Positions 17,924 to 26,466 of a DNA stretch of 64,000 bases are shown here, piece after piece. The position numbers and the translations under genes are program-made. The DNA lies in contig NZ_KZ614144.1 in the NCBI RefSeq assembly GCF_002884445.1, forward strand, positions 1,096,202 through 1,160,201, read 5' to 3'. Position 1 is the stretch's first letter; each line of letters opens with the position of its first letter. The notes below the pieces were generated by a model that had not been told where the DNA came from, did not search any database, and worked only from the letters and a program-made list of their open reading frames with translations. Source of the DNA: Paenibacillus castaneae. GTDB lineage: Bacteria; Bacillota; Bacilli; Paenibacillales; Paenibacillaceae.

Positions 17924-18823
17924 ATGAACAAAATCAAGGTATATCATTACGATGCATTCAGTACCATCCCTAATAAAGGAAATCCGGCTGGAGTTGTTTT
18001 GGATGGAGAAAATCTTACGGAGGAGCAAATGCGGGAAATAGCCGAAAAAGTTGGCTTCAATGAGACAGCTTTTCCCCTTCAATCCGAAAGGGCTGACTTG
18101 AAAATTCGTTATTTTACACCTGGCCATGAAATAAATTTATGTGGTCATGCAACGATGGCAACCATTTATGCATGGAAGAAAAGAGGGCTGCTCGGAGCTA
18201 AAATGGATTTGACGATCGAAACAAAAGCAGGCATTTTCCCCATTAAGCTTCTTTCCCATACGAATGGAGAGCTGCAAATAACGATGCAGCAAGCTTGTCC
18301 TGAGTTCCAAGCATTTCACGGATCATATCCAGATTTGGCAGCTTCTTTGGGCATAGAGGTAAAGGATATAATGACAGAATTGCCTGCCGTGTATGGAAGT
18401 ACTGGAACATGGACGTTATTGGTTCCAATAAGAACACTTAGCGCCTTTGAGAGAATGAAACCCAATAACAAGCTCTTTCCGGAAATATTAGAAGAAATGC
18501 CTAGAGCCTCAATCCATCCATTTTGTTTCGAAACATACGATACGAATGCTGATATGCATGCTCGTCATTTCTCATCGCCTTTTTCCGGTACGATTGAAGA
18601 CCCCGTCACAGGAACGGCTTCTGGAGTAATGGGAGCATATTACGCAAAATATATAGATAAGAAAAACAAATCCTCATTAAACCTTTTGATTGAACAAGGA
18701 CAAGAGATCGGAAGAGACGGCAGAATACGTGTAGCCGTAACAAACGATGGCGAAGAGATAGAGATTACGGGCAATGCCTGTTATGTGAAAGAGTTTGAGG
18801 TCCCCTTATCGGTGAATGGTTAA
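17924..18823 (+). CDS. PhzF-family isomerase/epimerase-like protein
   Basis: A 299-residue member of the PhzF family, a duplicated fold similar to diaminopimelate epimerase. The N-terminal [19 protein letters not shown], the conserved Glu in VGFNETAF near residue 48 (the catalytic Glu of PhzF), the LCGHATMAT loop near 72 and DPVTGTASG near 225 are all present. PhzF itself isomerises a phenazine precursor, but most members outside phenazine clusters have no known substrate, and no phenazine genes are here. GGAGGGG precedes the ATG. Confidence 0.88.
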   Translation: MNKIKVYHYDAFSTIPNKGNPAGVVLDGENLTEEQMREIAEKVGFNETAFPLQSERADLKIRYFTPGHEINLCGHATMATIYAWKKRGLLGAKMDLTIETKAGIFPIKLLSHTNGELQITMQQACPEFQAFHGSYPDLAASLGIEVKDIMTELPAVYGSTGTWTLLVPIRTLSAFERMKPNNKLFPEILEEMPRASIHPFCFETYDTNADMHARHFSSPFSGTIEDPVTGTASGVMGAYYAKYIDKKNKSSLNLLIEQGQEIGRDGRIRVAVTNDGEEIEITGNACYVKEFEVPLSVNG

Positions 18824-18909
18824 TGGATAAGCTGAGGACATATGTCCTTCCCAACCTAATTGGATTTGTCATTTAATAATAAAGAGATCTAATTGGGGGG
18901 AGAGAAAAC

Positions 18910-19335
18910 ATGAAAGGCATTATATTTGCTTTTTTAGGCGGGGCTTTCATTACTTTACAAGGAGTAGCAAATGCAAGAATTAGTGAGGACATTGGGACTT
19001 GGCAGGCGGCGACGATAACCCAGCTAACCGGATTCATTGTGGCCTTGTCTATTCTGATGTTTGTAAGAGATGGCAAATGGCAATCGTTTAAGGAAGTAAA
19101 GCCGTTATATTTGACTGGCGGCGCCTTAGCGGCATTAATTATATTTAGTAATGTGACGGCCATTCATCAAATCGGTGTTACCCTTTCTGTGTCTGCTCTT
19201 CTGATTGCTCAACTAAGCCTCACCTTTCTAATCGAGATTAACGGCTGGTTCGGAATAGCGAAAAAGAAAATGAGGCTATCCCAGTTTATCGGTATCGGAA
19301 TGATGATAGCCGGTGTGGTCCTATTACGTTATTGA
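18910..19335 (+). CDS. Short DMT-superfamily membrane transporter (YdcZ-like), first copy
   Basis: A 141-residue membrane protein with about five helices, matching the YdcZ/DUF606 half-size members of the drug/metabolite transporter superfamily. GGGGGGAGAG is the ribosome-binding site. Half-size members are expected to dimerise; the second copy at 20112 is an obvious partner. A Crp-family regulator gene sits between them. Cargo is unknown. Confidence 0.85.
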   Translation: MKGIIFAFLGGAFITLQGVANARISEDIGTWQAATITQLTGFIVALSILMFVRDGKWQSFKEVKPLYLTGGALAALIIFSNVTAIHQIGVTLSVSALLIAQLSLTFLIEINGWFGIAKKKMRLSQFIGIGMMIAGVVLLRY

Positions 19336-19389
19336 AAGCAAAAATATGCCCCAAGGCTATAAGGTGAACGCTGGAGGCGAAATCGAGTT

Positions 19390-20088
19390 ATGAAAGAAAT
19401 GAAGGATCGTGAGCAAGTTGTTGAATATTTGCACGCCCATGGAATAGCATCGGTGTTTAATGATCAATTAATGCCGCATTTATCACTATACAGCTTCGAT
19501 CAAGGTGAGCTCATCTGTTCCCAAGGAGAGCCTTTACAGTATCTATATATACTTGTTAAGGGGAAGGTGAAAATCTATACCACCTCGGTAGAGGGCAAAA
19601 CGCTTATTCTTTCTTTCAAAACACCGCTTGAGATGATCGGGGATATTGAATACGTTCAGGGAACTGAAATTATCAATACGGTAGAAGCTGTATCATCTGT
19701 TTGTATGATCGGTGTTCATCATCGGTGGCTGAGAAAATATGCAAGTGATGATTCGTCGCTGCTGCAGTTTCTACTTAAAATCATTACACAAAAATTTTAT
19801 ATAAAATCCTCCTCGTTAAGCTTCAACTTGATGTATCCTGTGGAAGTGCGATTGGCAAGTTATTTATTGTCTGTCTCTATTGACGAATCCGATTCATTAT
19901 TTGATGGGAAGTTAAGCATAGCCAGCATTAAGGATACGGCCAATTTAATCGGAACCAGCTCTAGACATCTGAATCGGGTCATTAGGCAGTTTTGTACAGA
20001 GGGGCTTGTTGAGCGCAGCAAAGAGTTCATTCAGATTAAAGACAGAGAAGGATTAAGTGCGCTGGCAAGTCGTAATATCTATGAATAA
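19390..20088 (+). CDS. Crp/Fnr-family transcriptional regulator (YeiL-like)
   Basis: A 232-residue regulator. Residues about 20-135 form a cyclic-nucleotide-binding-type barrel (QGELICSQGEPLQYLYILV) and residues about 150-220 a winged helix (LIGTSSRHLNRVIRQFCTEG). It lacks the Cys cluster of Fnr and the full cAMP-binding residue set, so the effector is unknown. A GGAGG lies unusually far (about 12 bases) from the ATG. It is flanked by two YdcZ-like transporter genes on the same strand, which are its likely targets. A TGTGA-N6-TCACA site occurs at 5029. Confidence 0.88.
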   Translation: MKEMKDREQVVEYLHAHGIASVFNDQLMPHLSLYSFDQGELICSQGEPLQYLYILVKGKVKIYTTSVEGKTLILSFKTPLEMIGDIEYVQGTEIINTVEAVSSVCMIGVHHRWLRKYASDDSSLLQFLLKIITQKFYIKSSSLSFNLMYPVEVRLASYLLSVSIDESDSLFDGKLSIASIKDTANLIGTSSRHLNRVIRQFCTEGLVERSKEFIQIKDREGLSALASRNIYE

Positions 20089-20111
20089 TTAGTGATGGGA
20101 GTGTAGGAACT

Positions 20112-20573
20112 ATGATTGTTGGACTACTAATGGCGCTCATCGCAGGCTCGCTGATTAGTTTGCAAAATATATTCAACAGCAAGGTAAATGAGCGTACAGG
20201 TTCTTGGGCGACAACTTCATTAGTGTTAGGTATGGGATTTCTAGCTTCATTGACCATCGGTCTAATTATGGAAGGCTCACATTTATTTATGCTGCAAAAT
20301 ATGAAGCCTTGGTACTGGGCCAGCGGTACGATTGGAGTAGGGGTGGTCATCTGTCTAGTGCAGGGCATAAAGCTGCTGGGTGCTACGTATGCCATTTCAA
20401 TTGTTCTATCCTCACAGCTCGTTTTTGCTTTATTGTGGGATTCACTAGGGTTGTTTGGTTTAGAGAAGATCCCTTTTACTTTCATGCAGTTAATAGGCGT
20501 GGTGGTCATTGCAGGCGGTATTTTTGTATTTAAACTAGGCGGTGAAATTGAGAAGCAGAAGGCATATAATTGA
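20112..20573 (+). CDS. Short DMT-superfamily membrane transporter (YdcZ-like), second copy
   Basis: A 153-residue membrane protein with about five helices, related to the protein at 18910 (both start with a hydrophobic helix leading to a small polar hairpin, then GSWATT or GTWQAA). It probably pairs with it as a heterodimer. The gene starts 23 bases after the Crp-family gene and has GGGAGTGTAGG before the ATG. It ends 46 bases before the TTG start of the HAD gene. Confidence 0.85.
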   Translation: MIVGLLMALIAGSLISLQNIFNSKVNERTGSWATTSLVLGMGFLASLTIGLIMEGSHLFMLQNMKPWYWASGTIGVGVVICLVQGIKLLGATYAISIVLSSQLVFALLWDSLGLFGLEKIPFTFMQLIGVVVIAGGIFVFKLGGEIEKQKAYN

Positions 20574-20619
20574 GCTAACAATACGACTAGAAATAACATC
20601 AAAAGATGGAGAGATCAAT

Positions 20620-21336
20620 TTGAAAAAATACCAAACCTTATTATTTGATGTAGATGATACGTTATTGGATTTCGGTGCTGCTGAGGATGCAGCGTTGCGT
20701 TTGCTTTTCGATTCTCAGAAAATGACCTTAACGACTGAAATCAAAGCCCATTATCAGAAAATAAATCAAGGGCTCTGGAAATCGTTTGAAGAAGGGAAAA
20801 TCGATCGTGATGAGGTAGTGAATACGCGCTATTCCCTGCTATTTAAAGAATACGGTCATGAGGTTGACGGAGCCTTATTGGAGAAGAGCTATCGCAGCTT
20901 CTTGGAAGAGGGGCATCAGCTGGTTGTGGGGGCAATGGAATTAATCTCAGATCTTCAAAATAAATATGATTTGTACATTGTTACGAACGGCGTTTCCAAA
21001 ACTCAGGATAAACGTTTGCGTGGTTCAGGTCTACATCCGTTATTTAAAGGTGTTTTTGTGTCAGAGGACACCGGTTATCAGAAGCCAATGAAGCCTTATT
21101 TTGATTATGTGTTTGCGCGGATTCCTGATTTCTCTGTAGAAAAGGCATTGATTATTGGAGATTCCTTTAGTGCGGATATTGTAGGCGGTCAGCTGGCTGG
21201 TCTGGATACATGCTGGTTCAATCCTACAATGAAATCTAATCATACCGAAATCGTACCAACCTATGAAATACAAAAGCTGGATGAGCTTTATCGGATTTTA
21301 AACATAGACAAGGAATCAGCGCCTCAGCAAGGTTAA
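20620..21336 (+). CDS. HAD-superfamily phosphatase (YjjG/YfnB-like)
   Basis: A 238-residue HAD hydrolase. Motif I is LLFDVDDTLLDFG near the start (nucleophile Asp), motif II is IVTNG, motif III is the Lys in GYQKPMKPYF, and motif IV is IIGDSFSADIVGG. The all-helical cap lies between motifs I and II. This is the YjjG subgroup, which includes house-cleaning nucleotidases acting on non-canonical nucleoside monophosphates. The start is a TTG with GGAGAG six bases upstream; the in-frame sequence before it overlaps the transporter gene and lacks a ribosome-binding site. Confidence 0.88.
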   Translation: MKKYQTLLFDVDDTLLDFGAAEDAALRLLFDSQKMTLTTEIKAHYQKINQGLWKSFEEGKIDRDEVVNTRYSLLFKEYGHEVDGALLEKSYRSFLEEGHQLVVGAMELISDLQNKYDLYIVTNGVSKTQDKRLRGSGLHPLFKGVFVSEDTGYQKPMKPYFDYVFARIPDFSVEKALIIGDSFSADIVGGQLAGLDTCWFNPTMKSNHTEIVPTYEIQKLDELYRILNIDKESAPQQG

Positions 21337-21353
21337 GGTTCGAATTAGCAAAA

Positions 21354-21384
21354 GCAAAAGGGGTGCCCATGGGCACCCTTTTGC
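21354..21384. terminator. Bidirectional terminator
   Basis: GCAAAAGGGGTGCCC pairs with GGGCACCCTTTTGC across a two-base centre. It lies between the converging HAD phosphatase and phosphoesterase genes. Confidence 0.85.
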
Positions 21385-21394
21385 ATGAGTATCG

Positions 21395-22456
21395 CTATTG
21401 CAAAATAAACTGTGCAGTTACTGGATTGTGATCACTGTGCTCATATTCAAGCTTATTACCGTGTACGGCAACAACAGTAATATTAGGAGACACTAGAAAA
21501 CCATCAATGACGGCTTGGAAATTGATGCCTGCCGTATAAGCAACATCCACTGTCCGAACGGAAGGTATGCTGCTGTCGACGACCCATTGAAAGCCCTCAG
21601 GCGTGAAATCAGCAGGGAATGGCTGCAGCCATTCCGGCCATGCTTGCGTGGTGGGAAACGCTCCCGGGTCGGTGCCAGGCAAAGCATGATTCCAGTCTCC
21701 GCCTATGATCAGATAATTGCCTTTCTCATTTTCCTTCTTTATATAGTCCGATAAGAATTCGAGCTGTTGTCTACGGATAAGGCCGCCTTTATCAAACGCA
21801 GATAAATGAAGATTAACGAGGACAAGCTCTTTCCCGTTATCAACAGGCAATCTGGATGCGAGGAAAGCTCTATCCAATTCAAGCTGCTGCCGCGGCCAGC
21901 TTTCTTTGCCTGGCAGGTCGTATCTTAGATTTTCTGTACTTTCGAAGGTGGATAGCGTTAATAAACCGCTATTGACAGACCCCATCGGATCAAGGATCGG
22001 GACTGGTACCCAAGGAACCTTGTAGTTTATAGCAAACACATGACTGTAATGGTCGAGCTCATTCGATAGGTAGGAGGCTTCATTGATTTTGTAGCTTCGA
22101 GAAGATTTGGTGTCCACTTCTTGCACCAGATAGAAGTCAGAGGCTGCTTCTTTCATGAAAGCGGTGATGGCTGCTAGATTCATCCTCGTTTGTTCTTCGC
22201 TGCTGGAGCGGGACTGCTTCCCTCCATCCATAAAGAAATCCTGGTTATGATCTAGTCCGGCATAACCAATGTTGAATGTGGTAACCGTGAAAGGCTCATT
22301 TTGTTTAATGATGTTCTCACTGTTTGCTTCAACTGTTAGCTCGACGACTGGTGCCGGCTTATAATCTGTAATCGTTATATAGAGCAGAAAGCAGCCCAAC
22401 AGGAGCACAACAGCAGCAATAAGAGAGACAAGCCCCTTTACTAGTTTTTTCACCAT
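21395..22456 (-). CDS. Membrane-anchored endonuclease/exonuclease/phosphatase-family protein
   Basis: A 353-residue protein with an N-terminal membrane anchor (about residues 5-27) and an outside-facing DNase I-like domain. Catalytic segments are TFNIGYAG, YLVQEVDT, LVNLHLSAF, IGGDWNH and the final HSDHNPV, so the metal-dependent active site appears complete. The family cleaves phosphodiesters in nucleic acids, sphingolipids or inositol phosphates; the target is not clear. GGAAGGAG is eight bases before the ATG. It follows the AraC-type gene by 31 bases on the same strand, so the two are probably cotranscribed. Confidence 0.85.
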   Translation of the reverse strand: MVKKLVKGLVSLIAAVVLLLGCFLLYITITDYKPAPVVELTVEANSENIIKQNEPFTVTTFNIGYAGLDHNQDFFMDGGKQSRSSSEEQTRMNLAAITAFMKEAASDFYLVQEVDTKSSRSYKINEASYLSNELDHYSHVFAINYKVPWVPVPILDPMGSVNSGLLTLSTFESTENLRYDLPGKESWPRQQLELDRAFLASRLPVDNGKELVLVNLHLSAFDKGGLIRRQQLEFLSDYIKKENEKGNYLIIGGDWNHALPGTDPGAFPTTQAWPEWLQPFPADFTPEGFQWVVDSSIPSVRTVDVAYTAGINFQAVIDGFLVSPNITVVAVHGNKLEYEHSDHNPVTAQFILQ

Positions 22457-22487
22457 CTTGATCACTCCTTCCTTGTATTGTGGAATA

Positions 22488-23354
22488 CTAGCTTCCCCGC
22501 AGTGATGAAGGGGATGCTTTCTTATGCTTCTTGAAAGTCCGGCTAAAGTAGTAAATATCATTGAATCCTGTTGCGGCAGCTACCTCCGATACGGACAGCG
22601 GGCTGTGGCGCAGCAAATAATCGGCTTTGTCGAGTCGGGTCGCCGTTATGTATTCCGTTACGGTTCGGCCGCTTAATTCCTTAAATAAACGGCTGAAGTG
22701 AAAGCGGCTTAAGCTTGCCATGCTCGCGAGAATATCGACGCTCAGCTCCTCCTGGTAGCATTTCTCTATGTATTGAAATACGGGTGCGAAGCGGGCAATA
22801 TTTTTCAACCGTTCAGCGTATTCATCTGGGGTAAGAACGGTCGCGACATGCCCCCGCAGCAGCAAGGTGAGCAGCCGATAGAGTTCAGACTTTATTGCTA
22901 GCTCGAACCCGAACTCCTGCTGCTCCAGCTCGTTAATGATAGCGAGCATGCATGACGTGACGCTGCTGTCGCCGCTAATATGATTGCGAAGGAGCAGCCT
23001 ATTCTGCGTAATAGGTGTAATAAACTTTGTTTCTGCCGCATCAACGACCTGGCTGTGCAGCAAAGAAATGTCGGCAATAAGGGCATAGTAGAACAAATTG
23101 GACGATTGGCTGATACCGTAATGCAGCTCATTGCTGTTGACGGCAATCAAATCCCCAGCTGTCGCGTGGATGGTTGTGGAGCCGCACTCAATGGTAGCTT
23201 CGCCGGATACGAAATAGAGAAACTCAAGATGCTCATGAAAGTGGTGAGGAAATATAATTTTGCCTTGATGATCAGCAAAGTTACGATGAAATTTGATCGG
23301 AAAATGCGGGTCAGGCATATCCATCGGCTCGCGTAACGATTCGAATTTTTCCAC
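22488..23354 (-). CDS. AraC-family transcriptional regulator with cupin sensor
   Basis: A 288-residue regulator. The N-terminal cupin (about residues 25-140) has HHFHEHLEFLYFVSGEATIE, typical of sugar-sensing AraC proteins. The C-terminal domain carries two helix-turn-helix units (LASMASLSRFHFSRLFKELS and VAAATGFNDIYYFSRTFKKH). I place the start at a GTG preceded by AGGAGAGG; an ATG sixty bases upstream has no ribosome-binding site. It is divergent from the oxidoreductase-isomerase operon starting at 23491, which it most likely controls, and precedes the phosphoesterase gene. Confidence 0.85.
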   Translation of the reverse strand: MEKFESLREPMDMPDPHFPIKFHRNFADHQGKIIFPHHFHEHLEFLYFVSGEATIECGSTTIHATAGDLIAVNSNELHYGISQSSNLFYYALIADISLLHSQVVDAAETKFITPITQNRLLLRNHISGDSSVTSCMLAIINELEQQEFGFELAIKSELYRLLTLLLRGHVATVLTPDEYAERLKNIARFAPVFQYIEKCYQEELSVDILASMASLSRFHFSRLFKELSGRTVTEYITATRLDKADYLLRHSPLSVSEVAAATGFNDIYYFSRTFKKHKKASPSSLRGS

Positions 23355-23490
23355 TACATCGACACCTCTCCTATAGATAGCACAATTGTACAAATAAATC
23401 GCACGCGTTTGCATGGAGTTGTTCGTTTAAACCATTATAATACGAAAGTGTAGAGGGTAAAACCCTAGGATAACAAAGGAGAGATTAGCA

Positions 23491-24549
23491 ATGAAGCCGA
23501 TACAAATCGCCGTTATAGGAACAGGCTCTATCTCAGCCATGCATTTGCAGTCTTATAAGAACAATCCGAATACAACAATCTATGCGGTCTGTGATTTAAA
23601 TGAACAACGTGCAAAGCAAGCAGCAGAAAAGTACGGCGCGACAAAAGTATTTACCGACTACCGGGAGCTTCTTGCCGATCCTGTTATTGATGCAGTTAGT
23701 ATATGCACTTGGAATAACACGCACGCTGAAATAAGTATTGCCGCACTGGATGCAGGGAAGCATGTGCTTGTGGAGAAGCCGCTATGTCGAACCGTTGAGG
23801 AAGCGCTTCTCGTACAAGAAGCTGTAGAACGTTCTGGTAAGCTGCTTCAAGTGGGCTTCGTACGTCGTTATGATACAAATGCGCAGCTGCTTCGCTCGAT
23901 GGCGGACAGGGGCGAATTCGGCGAAATCTATTTCGCCAAAGCATCTAATATTAGACGCTTAGGAAATCCAGGCGGCTGGTTCTCCGATATTGAACGCTCA
24001 GGCGGCGGCCCATTGATCGATATTGGCGTTCATATCATCGACTTATGCTGGTATATGATGGGGCGTCCGAAGGCTGTCTCCGTAAGTGCAAATACATACA
24101 AGAAGCTTGGCAATCGTTCGAATGTGCGCAACTTGAGCTTCTATCAGGCTGCTGACTATGATGCTGAGAAAAACACGGTCGAGGATATGGCGAATGCGCT
24201 TATCCGCTTTGAGAATGGAGCTTCTTTACTTATGGATGTAAGCTTCACTCTGCATGCTAAAGATAATGATGGCACAGTCAAGCTGTTTGGAGAGAAGGGC
24301 GGCTTTGAAATCGATCCGGAAACGGTAATCGTAACCGAGCAGAATGATACGATTGTTAACATTTATCCGCAAACTGATCATCCTGGGTTTCATTTTGACG
24401 GCGCATTCCAGAATGAAATCAATCATTTTGCTGCATGCATTTCGAATAATAAACAGCCTATCAGTCCCGTTCAGGACGGCGTTGAAATAATGAAAATATT
24501 GTGCGGAATTTATGAATCCGCGGCCAAAGGAGCTGAAGTTCGTCTATGA
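23491..24549 (+). CDS. Gfo/Idh/MocA-family oxidoreductase
   Basis: A 352-residue NAD(P)-dependent sugar or inositol dehydrogenase. The Rossmann fold starts with VIGTGSISAMH, and the family signature EKPLCRTVEEA near residue 93 carries the conserved Lys. DIGVHIIDLCWYMMG near 175 holds the Asp-x3-His pair used in catalysis. A GGAGAG ribosome-binding site is present and a TATAAT box lies at 23436. It overlaps the next isomerase gene by four bases (ATGA). The three-gene operon resembles those for myo-inositol or unusual hexose breakdown. Confidence 0.92.
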   Translation: MKPIQIAVIGTGSISAMHLQSYKNNPNTTIYAVCDLNEQRAKQAAEKYGATKVFTDYRELLADPVIDAVSICTWNNTHAEISIAALDAGKHVLVEKPLCRTVEEALLVQEAVERSGKLLQVGFVRRYDTNAQLLRSMADRGEFGEIYFAKASNIRRLGNPGGWFSDIERSGGGPLIDIGVHIIDLCWYMMGRPKAVSVSANTYKKLGNRSNVRNLSFYQAADYDAEKNTVEDMANALIRFENGASLLMDVSFTLHAKDNDGTVKLFGEKGGFEIDPETVIVTEQNDTIVNIYPQTDHPGFHFDGAFQNEINHFAACISNNKQPISPVQDGVEIMKILCGIYESAAKGAEVRL

Positions 24550-25403
24550 AGCTAGGAATTAGCATGTACAGCTTGTACCAAGCACTAAGTGCCGGTGAAA
24601 TGTCGATTGCCGAAATCATTGATTATATTGCGTCTATAGGCGCAGAGCATGTTGAGATCGTGCCGCTTGGTTTCAATCTCGTAGATAATCCGGAATTAAT
24701 TGAGGTTATTAAAAATCAGGCGAAGGAAAGCCGAATTGAAATATCCAATTATGCCGTAGGTGCGAACTTCTCGGGCTTGAATGACGAGCAGTTCGAGCAG
24801 GAAGTAGCGCGGCTGAAGCGGGAGGTTGATGTTGCAGCGGCGCTGGGCGTTAGAAAAATGCGTCATGATGTTGCCTCATCGGGGGACCTGTCCATTGTCA
24901 ACTTTCTTAAAGAGCTGCCGAGGCTGGCTAAGGCTTGCCAAGAAATTGCGGACTACGCGCTGCCATTCGGAATTACGACAAGCGTAGAAAATCACGGTTT
25001 CTTTATTCAGCACAGTGATCGCGTGAAGTCTCTTGTTAATTTGGTGGACCGTCCTAACTTCAGAACGACGCTCGATATCGGCAATTTCCTCTGTGTGGAC
25101 GAAAGCCCTGCGGCGGCAGTAGCGAATAACATCAGCATGGCATCAATGGTTCATGTGAAAGATTTCTATTACCGCTCTTCCAAGGATAATCCAGGCGAAG
25201 GCTGGTTTAATTCATCAAACGGCAATTGGCTGCGCGGTGCAATTGTCGGGCATGGCGACATCGATATCCCCTATGTGCTGCGCAAGGTCAAAGAGAGCGG
25301 CTATGATGACTATATTTCCATTGAATTCGAAGGTATGGAAGATTGCCGCAAAGGAACACGGATTGGCTTTGAGTTCGTTAAGAGAGTATGGAATGAACTA
25401 TAA
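24546..25403 (+). CDS. Sugar phosphate isomerase/epimerase-like TIM barrel, first copy
   Basis: A 285-residue protein of the xylose-isomerase-like / AP-endonuclease-2 fold. Metal-ligand segments are SVENHGF near residue 150, TTLDIGNFL near 182, VHVKDFYY near 207 and SIEFEGMED near 260. Relatives isomerise or epimerise keto-sugars or inosose. Its start codon overlaps the dehydrogenase stop, so both are translated together. Confidence 0.9.
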   Translation: MKLGISMYSLYQALSAGEMSIAEIIDYIASIGAEHVEIVPLGFNLVDNPELIEVIKNQAKESRIEISNYAVGANFSGLNDEQFEQEVARLKREVDVAAALGVRKMRHDVASSGDLSIVNFLKELPRLAKACQEIADYALPFGITTSVENHGFFIQHSDRVKSLVNLVDRPNFRTTLDIGNFLCVDESPAAAVANNISMASMVHVKDFYYRSSKDNPGEGWFNSSNGNWLRGAIVGHGDIDIPYVLRKVKESGYDDYISIEFEGMEDCRKGTRIGFEFVKRVWNEL

Positions 25404-25422
25404 ACAAAGGAGGTAATTCATA

Positions 25423-26313
25423 ATGGGAAACCCAATAATCACGAATAAAATTGGTGTTATTGTCGATAGCTTTCAAGTTGGCGTAAAGCAAGGCCTGCTC
25501 AAAGCAAAGGAGGTTGGGGCAGACGGCGTACAGATGTATGCCGTTCAAGGAGAGCTTGATCCTGCCAACCTATCCGCAGCAGCAAGGAAAGAGTGGAAAG
25601 CGTATATTGAATCACTCGGGCTTGAGATTTCTGCCTTGGTCGGAGATTTGGGCGGACACGGCTTTCAGGACCCCGAACAAAACCGCGCCAAGATTGACAA
25701 GTCTAAACGCATTATGGAGCTGGGCATGGAGCTTGGAACGAATATTATCACGACGCATATCGGAATTGTTCCGGATGATAGGAATAGCCGCGTATACGAG
25801 ACGATGCATACAGCTTGCGAGGAGCTGGCTCGTTATGCGAACGAGATGAAAGCGTTTTTCGCTATTGAGACAGGTCCCGAAACGGCTTCGCATCTGAAGT
25901 CCTTCCTCGATGGGCTTGGGACAAAGGGCGTTGCGGTTAACTTCGATCCGGCGAATATGGTCATGGTTACAGGCGATGATCCGGTTCAAGGCGTATATAC
26001 GCTGAAGGATTATATCGTGCATACCCATGCCAAAGATGGCTTAAAGCTAGGTCACATTGATCCACGTGATGTATACGGCGACTACGGCTATGAGGTCTCG
26101 CTTAATCATGAAAATATTGCTTCGATGGCTGAAGCCGGCCCTTCATTCCGCGAGGTTCCCCTTGGCGAAGGCGGCGTTGACTGGCCAGCCTACTTGCGTG
26201 CGCTTCAGGAGATTGGATACGCGGGCTATTTAACGATTGAGCGCGAGGTCGGCACGAATCCAGAGGGCGATATTAGCAAAGCGGTTCAGTTCTTGAAGGC
26301 TTATAAAGCATAA
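25423..26313 (+). CDS. Sugar phosphate isomerase/epimerase-like TIM barrel, second copy
   Basis: A 296-residue member of the same TIM-barrel family but clearly different in sequence from the previous gene. Metal-ligand segments include FAIETGPET near residue 146, VNFDPANMV near 172, VHTHAKDG near 205 and TIEREVG near 272. AAGGAGG lies nine bases before the ATG. It likely performs a second isomerisation step in the same pathway as the upstream dehydrogenase and isomerase. No transporter gene accompanies the set. Confidence 0.9.
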   Translation: MGNPIITNKIGVIVDSFQVGVKQGLLKAKEVGADGVQMYAVQGELDPANLSAAARKEWKAYIESLGLEISALVGDLGGHGFQDPEQNRAKIDKSKRIMELGMELGTNIITTHIGIVPDDRNSRVYETMHTACEELARYANEMKAFFAIETGPETASHLKSFLDGLGTKGVAVNFDPANMVMVTGDDPVQGVYTLKDYIVHTHAKDGLKLGHIDPRDVYGDYGYEVSLNHENIASMAEAGPSFREVPLGEGGVDWPAYLRALQEIGYAGYLTIEREVGTNPEGDISKAVQFLKAYKA

Positions 26314-26372
26314 GAGAGAATGATGTTTTTATAAATTTTTTAGTAATTCGGTGTAAAGGTATAGGAATAAAG

Positions 26373-26462
26373 AGTACTTAAAGTTATAATGGTTTTTAGT
26401 AAACGGATTTGGGATTAGACCCACAGGGGAGCCCAGCCGAAAAATAACCTTTAAGGAGTACT
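26373..26462 (+). promoter_or_regulatory. Possible structured leader sequestering the ppaC ribosome-binding site
   Basis: AGTACTTAAAGTTAT (26373-26387) can pair with ATAACCTTTAAGGAGTACT (26444-26462), which contains the ribosome-binding site AAGGAGT. Pairs are AGTAC, TTAAAG and TTAT with two small bulges. The 56 bases between include GGG/CCC segments that could form a further hairpin. A TATAAT at 26385 could instead be a promoter, in which case the 5' arm would not be transcribed. No known riboswitch class is recognised. Confidence 0.3.
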
Positions 26463-26466
26463 CCTA

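Noticed and set aside
17924..18823. PhzF-like gene considered as part of a phenazine cluster
   Set aside because: No other phenazine biosynthesis gene is in the window; the family is widespread with unknown roles.
23391..23420. GCAAACGCGTGCG considered as a cre site before the oxidoreductase operon
   Set aside because: Too many mismatches to the CcpA consensus to support it.
26391..26456. ppaC leader considered as a yybP-ykoY manganese riboswitch
   Set aside because: AGGGGAG occurs, but the rest of the conserved loop sequences of that class is not there.
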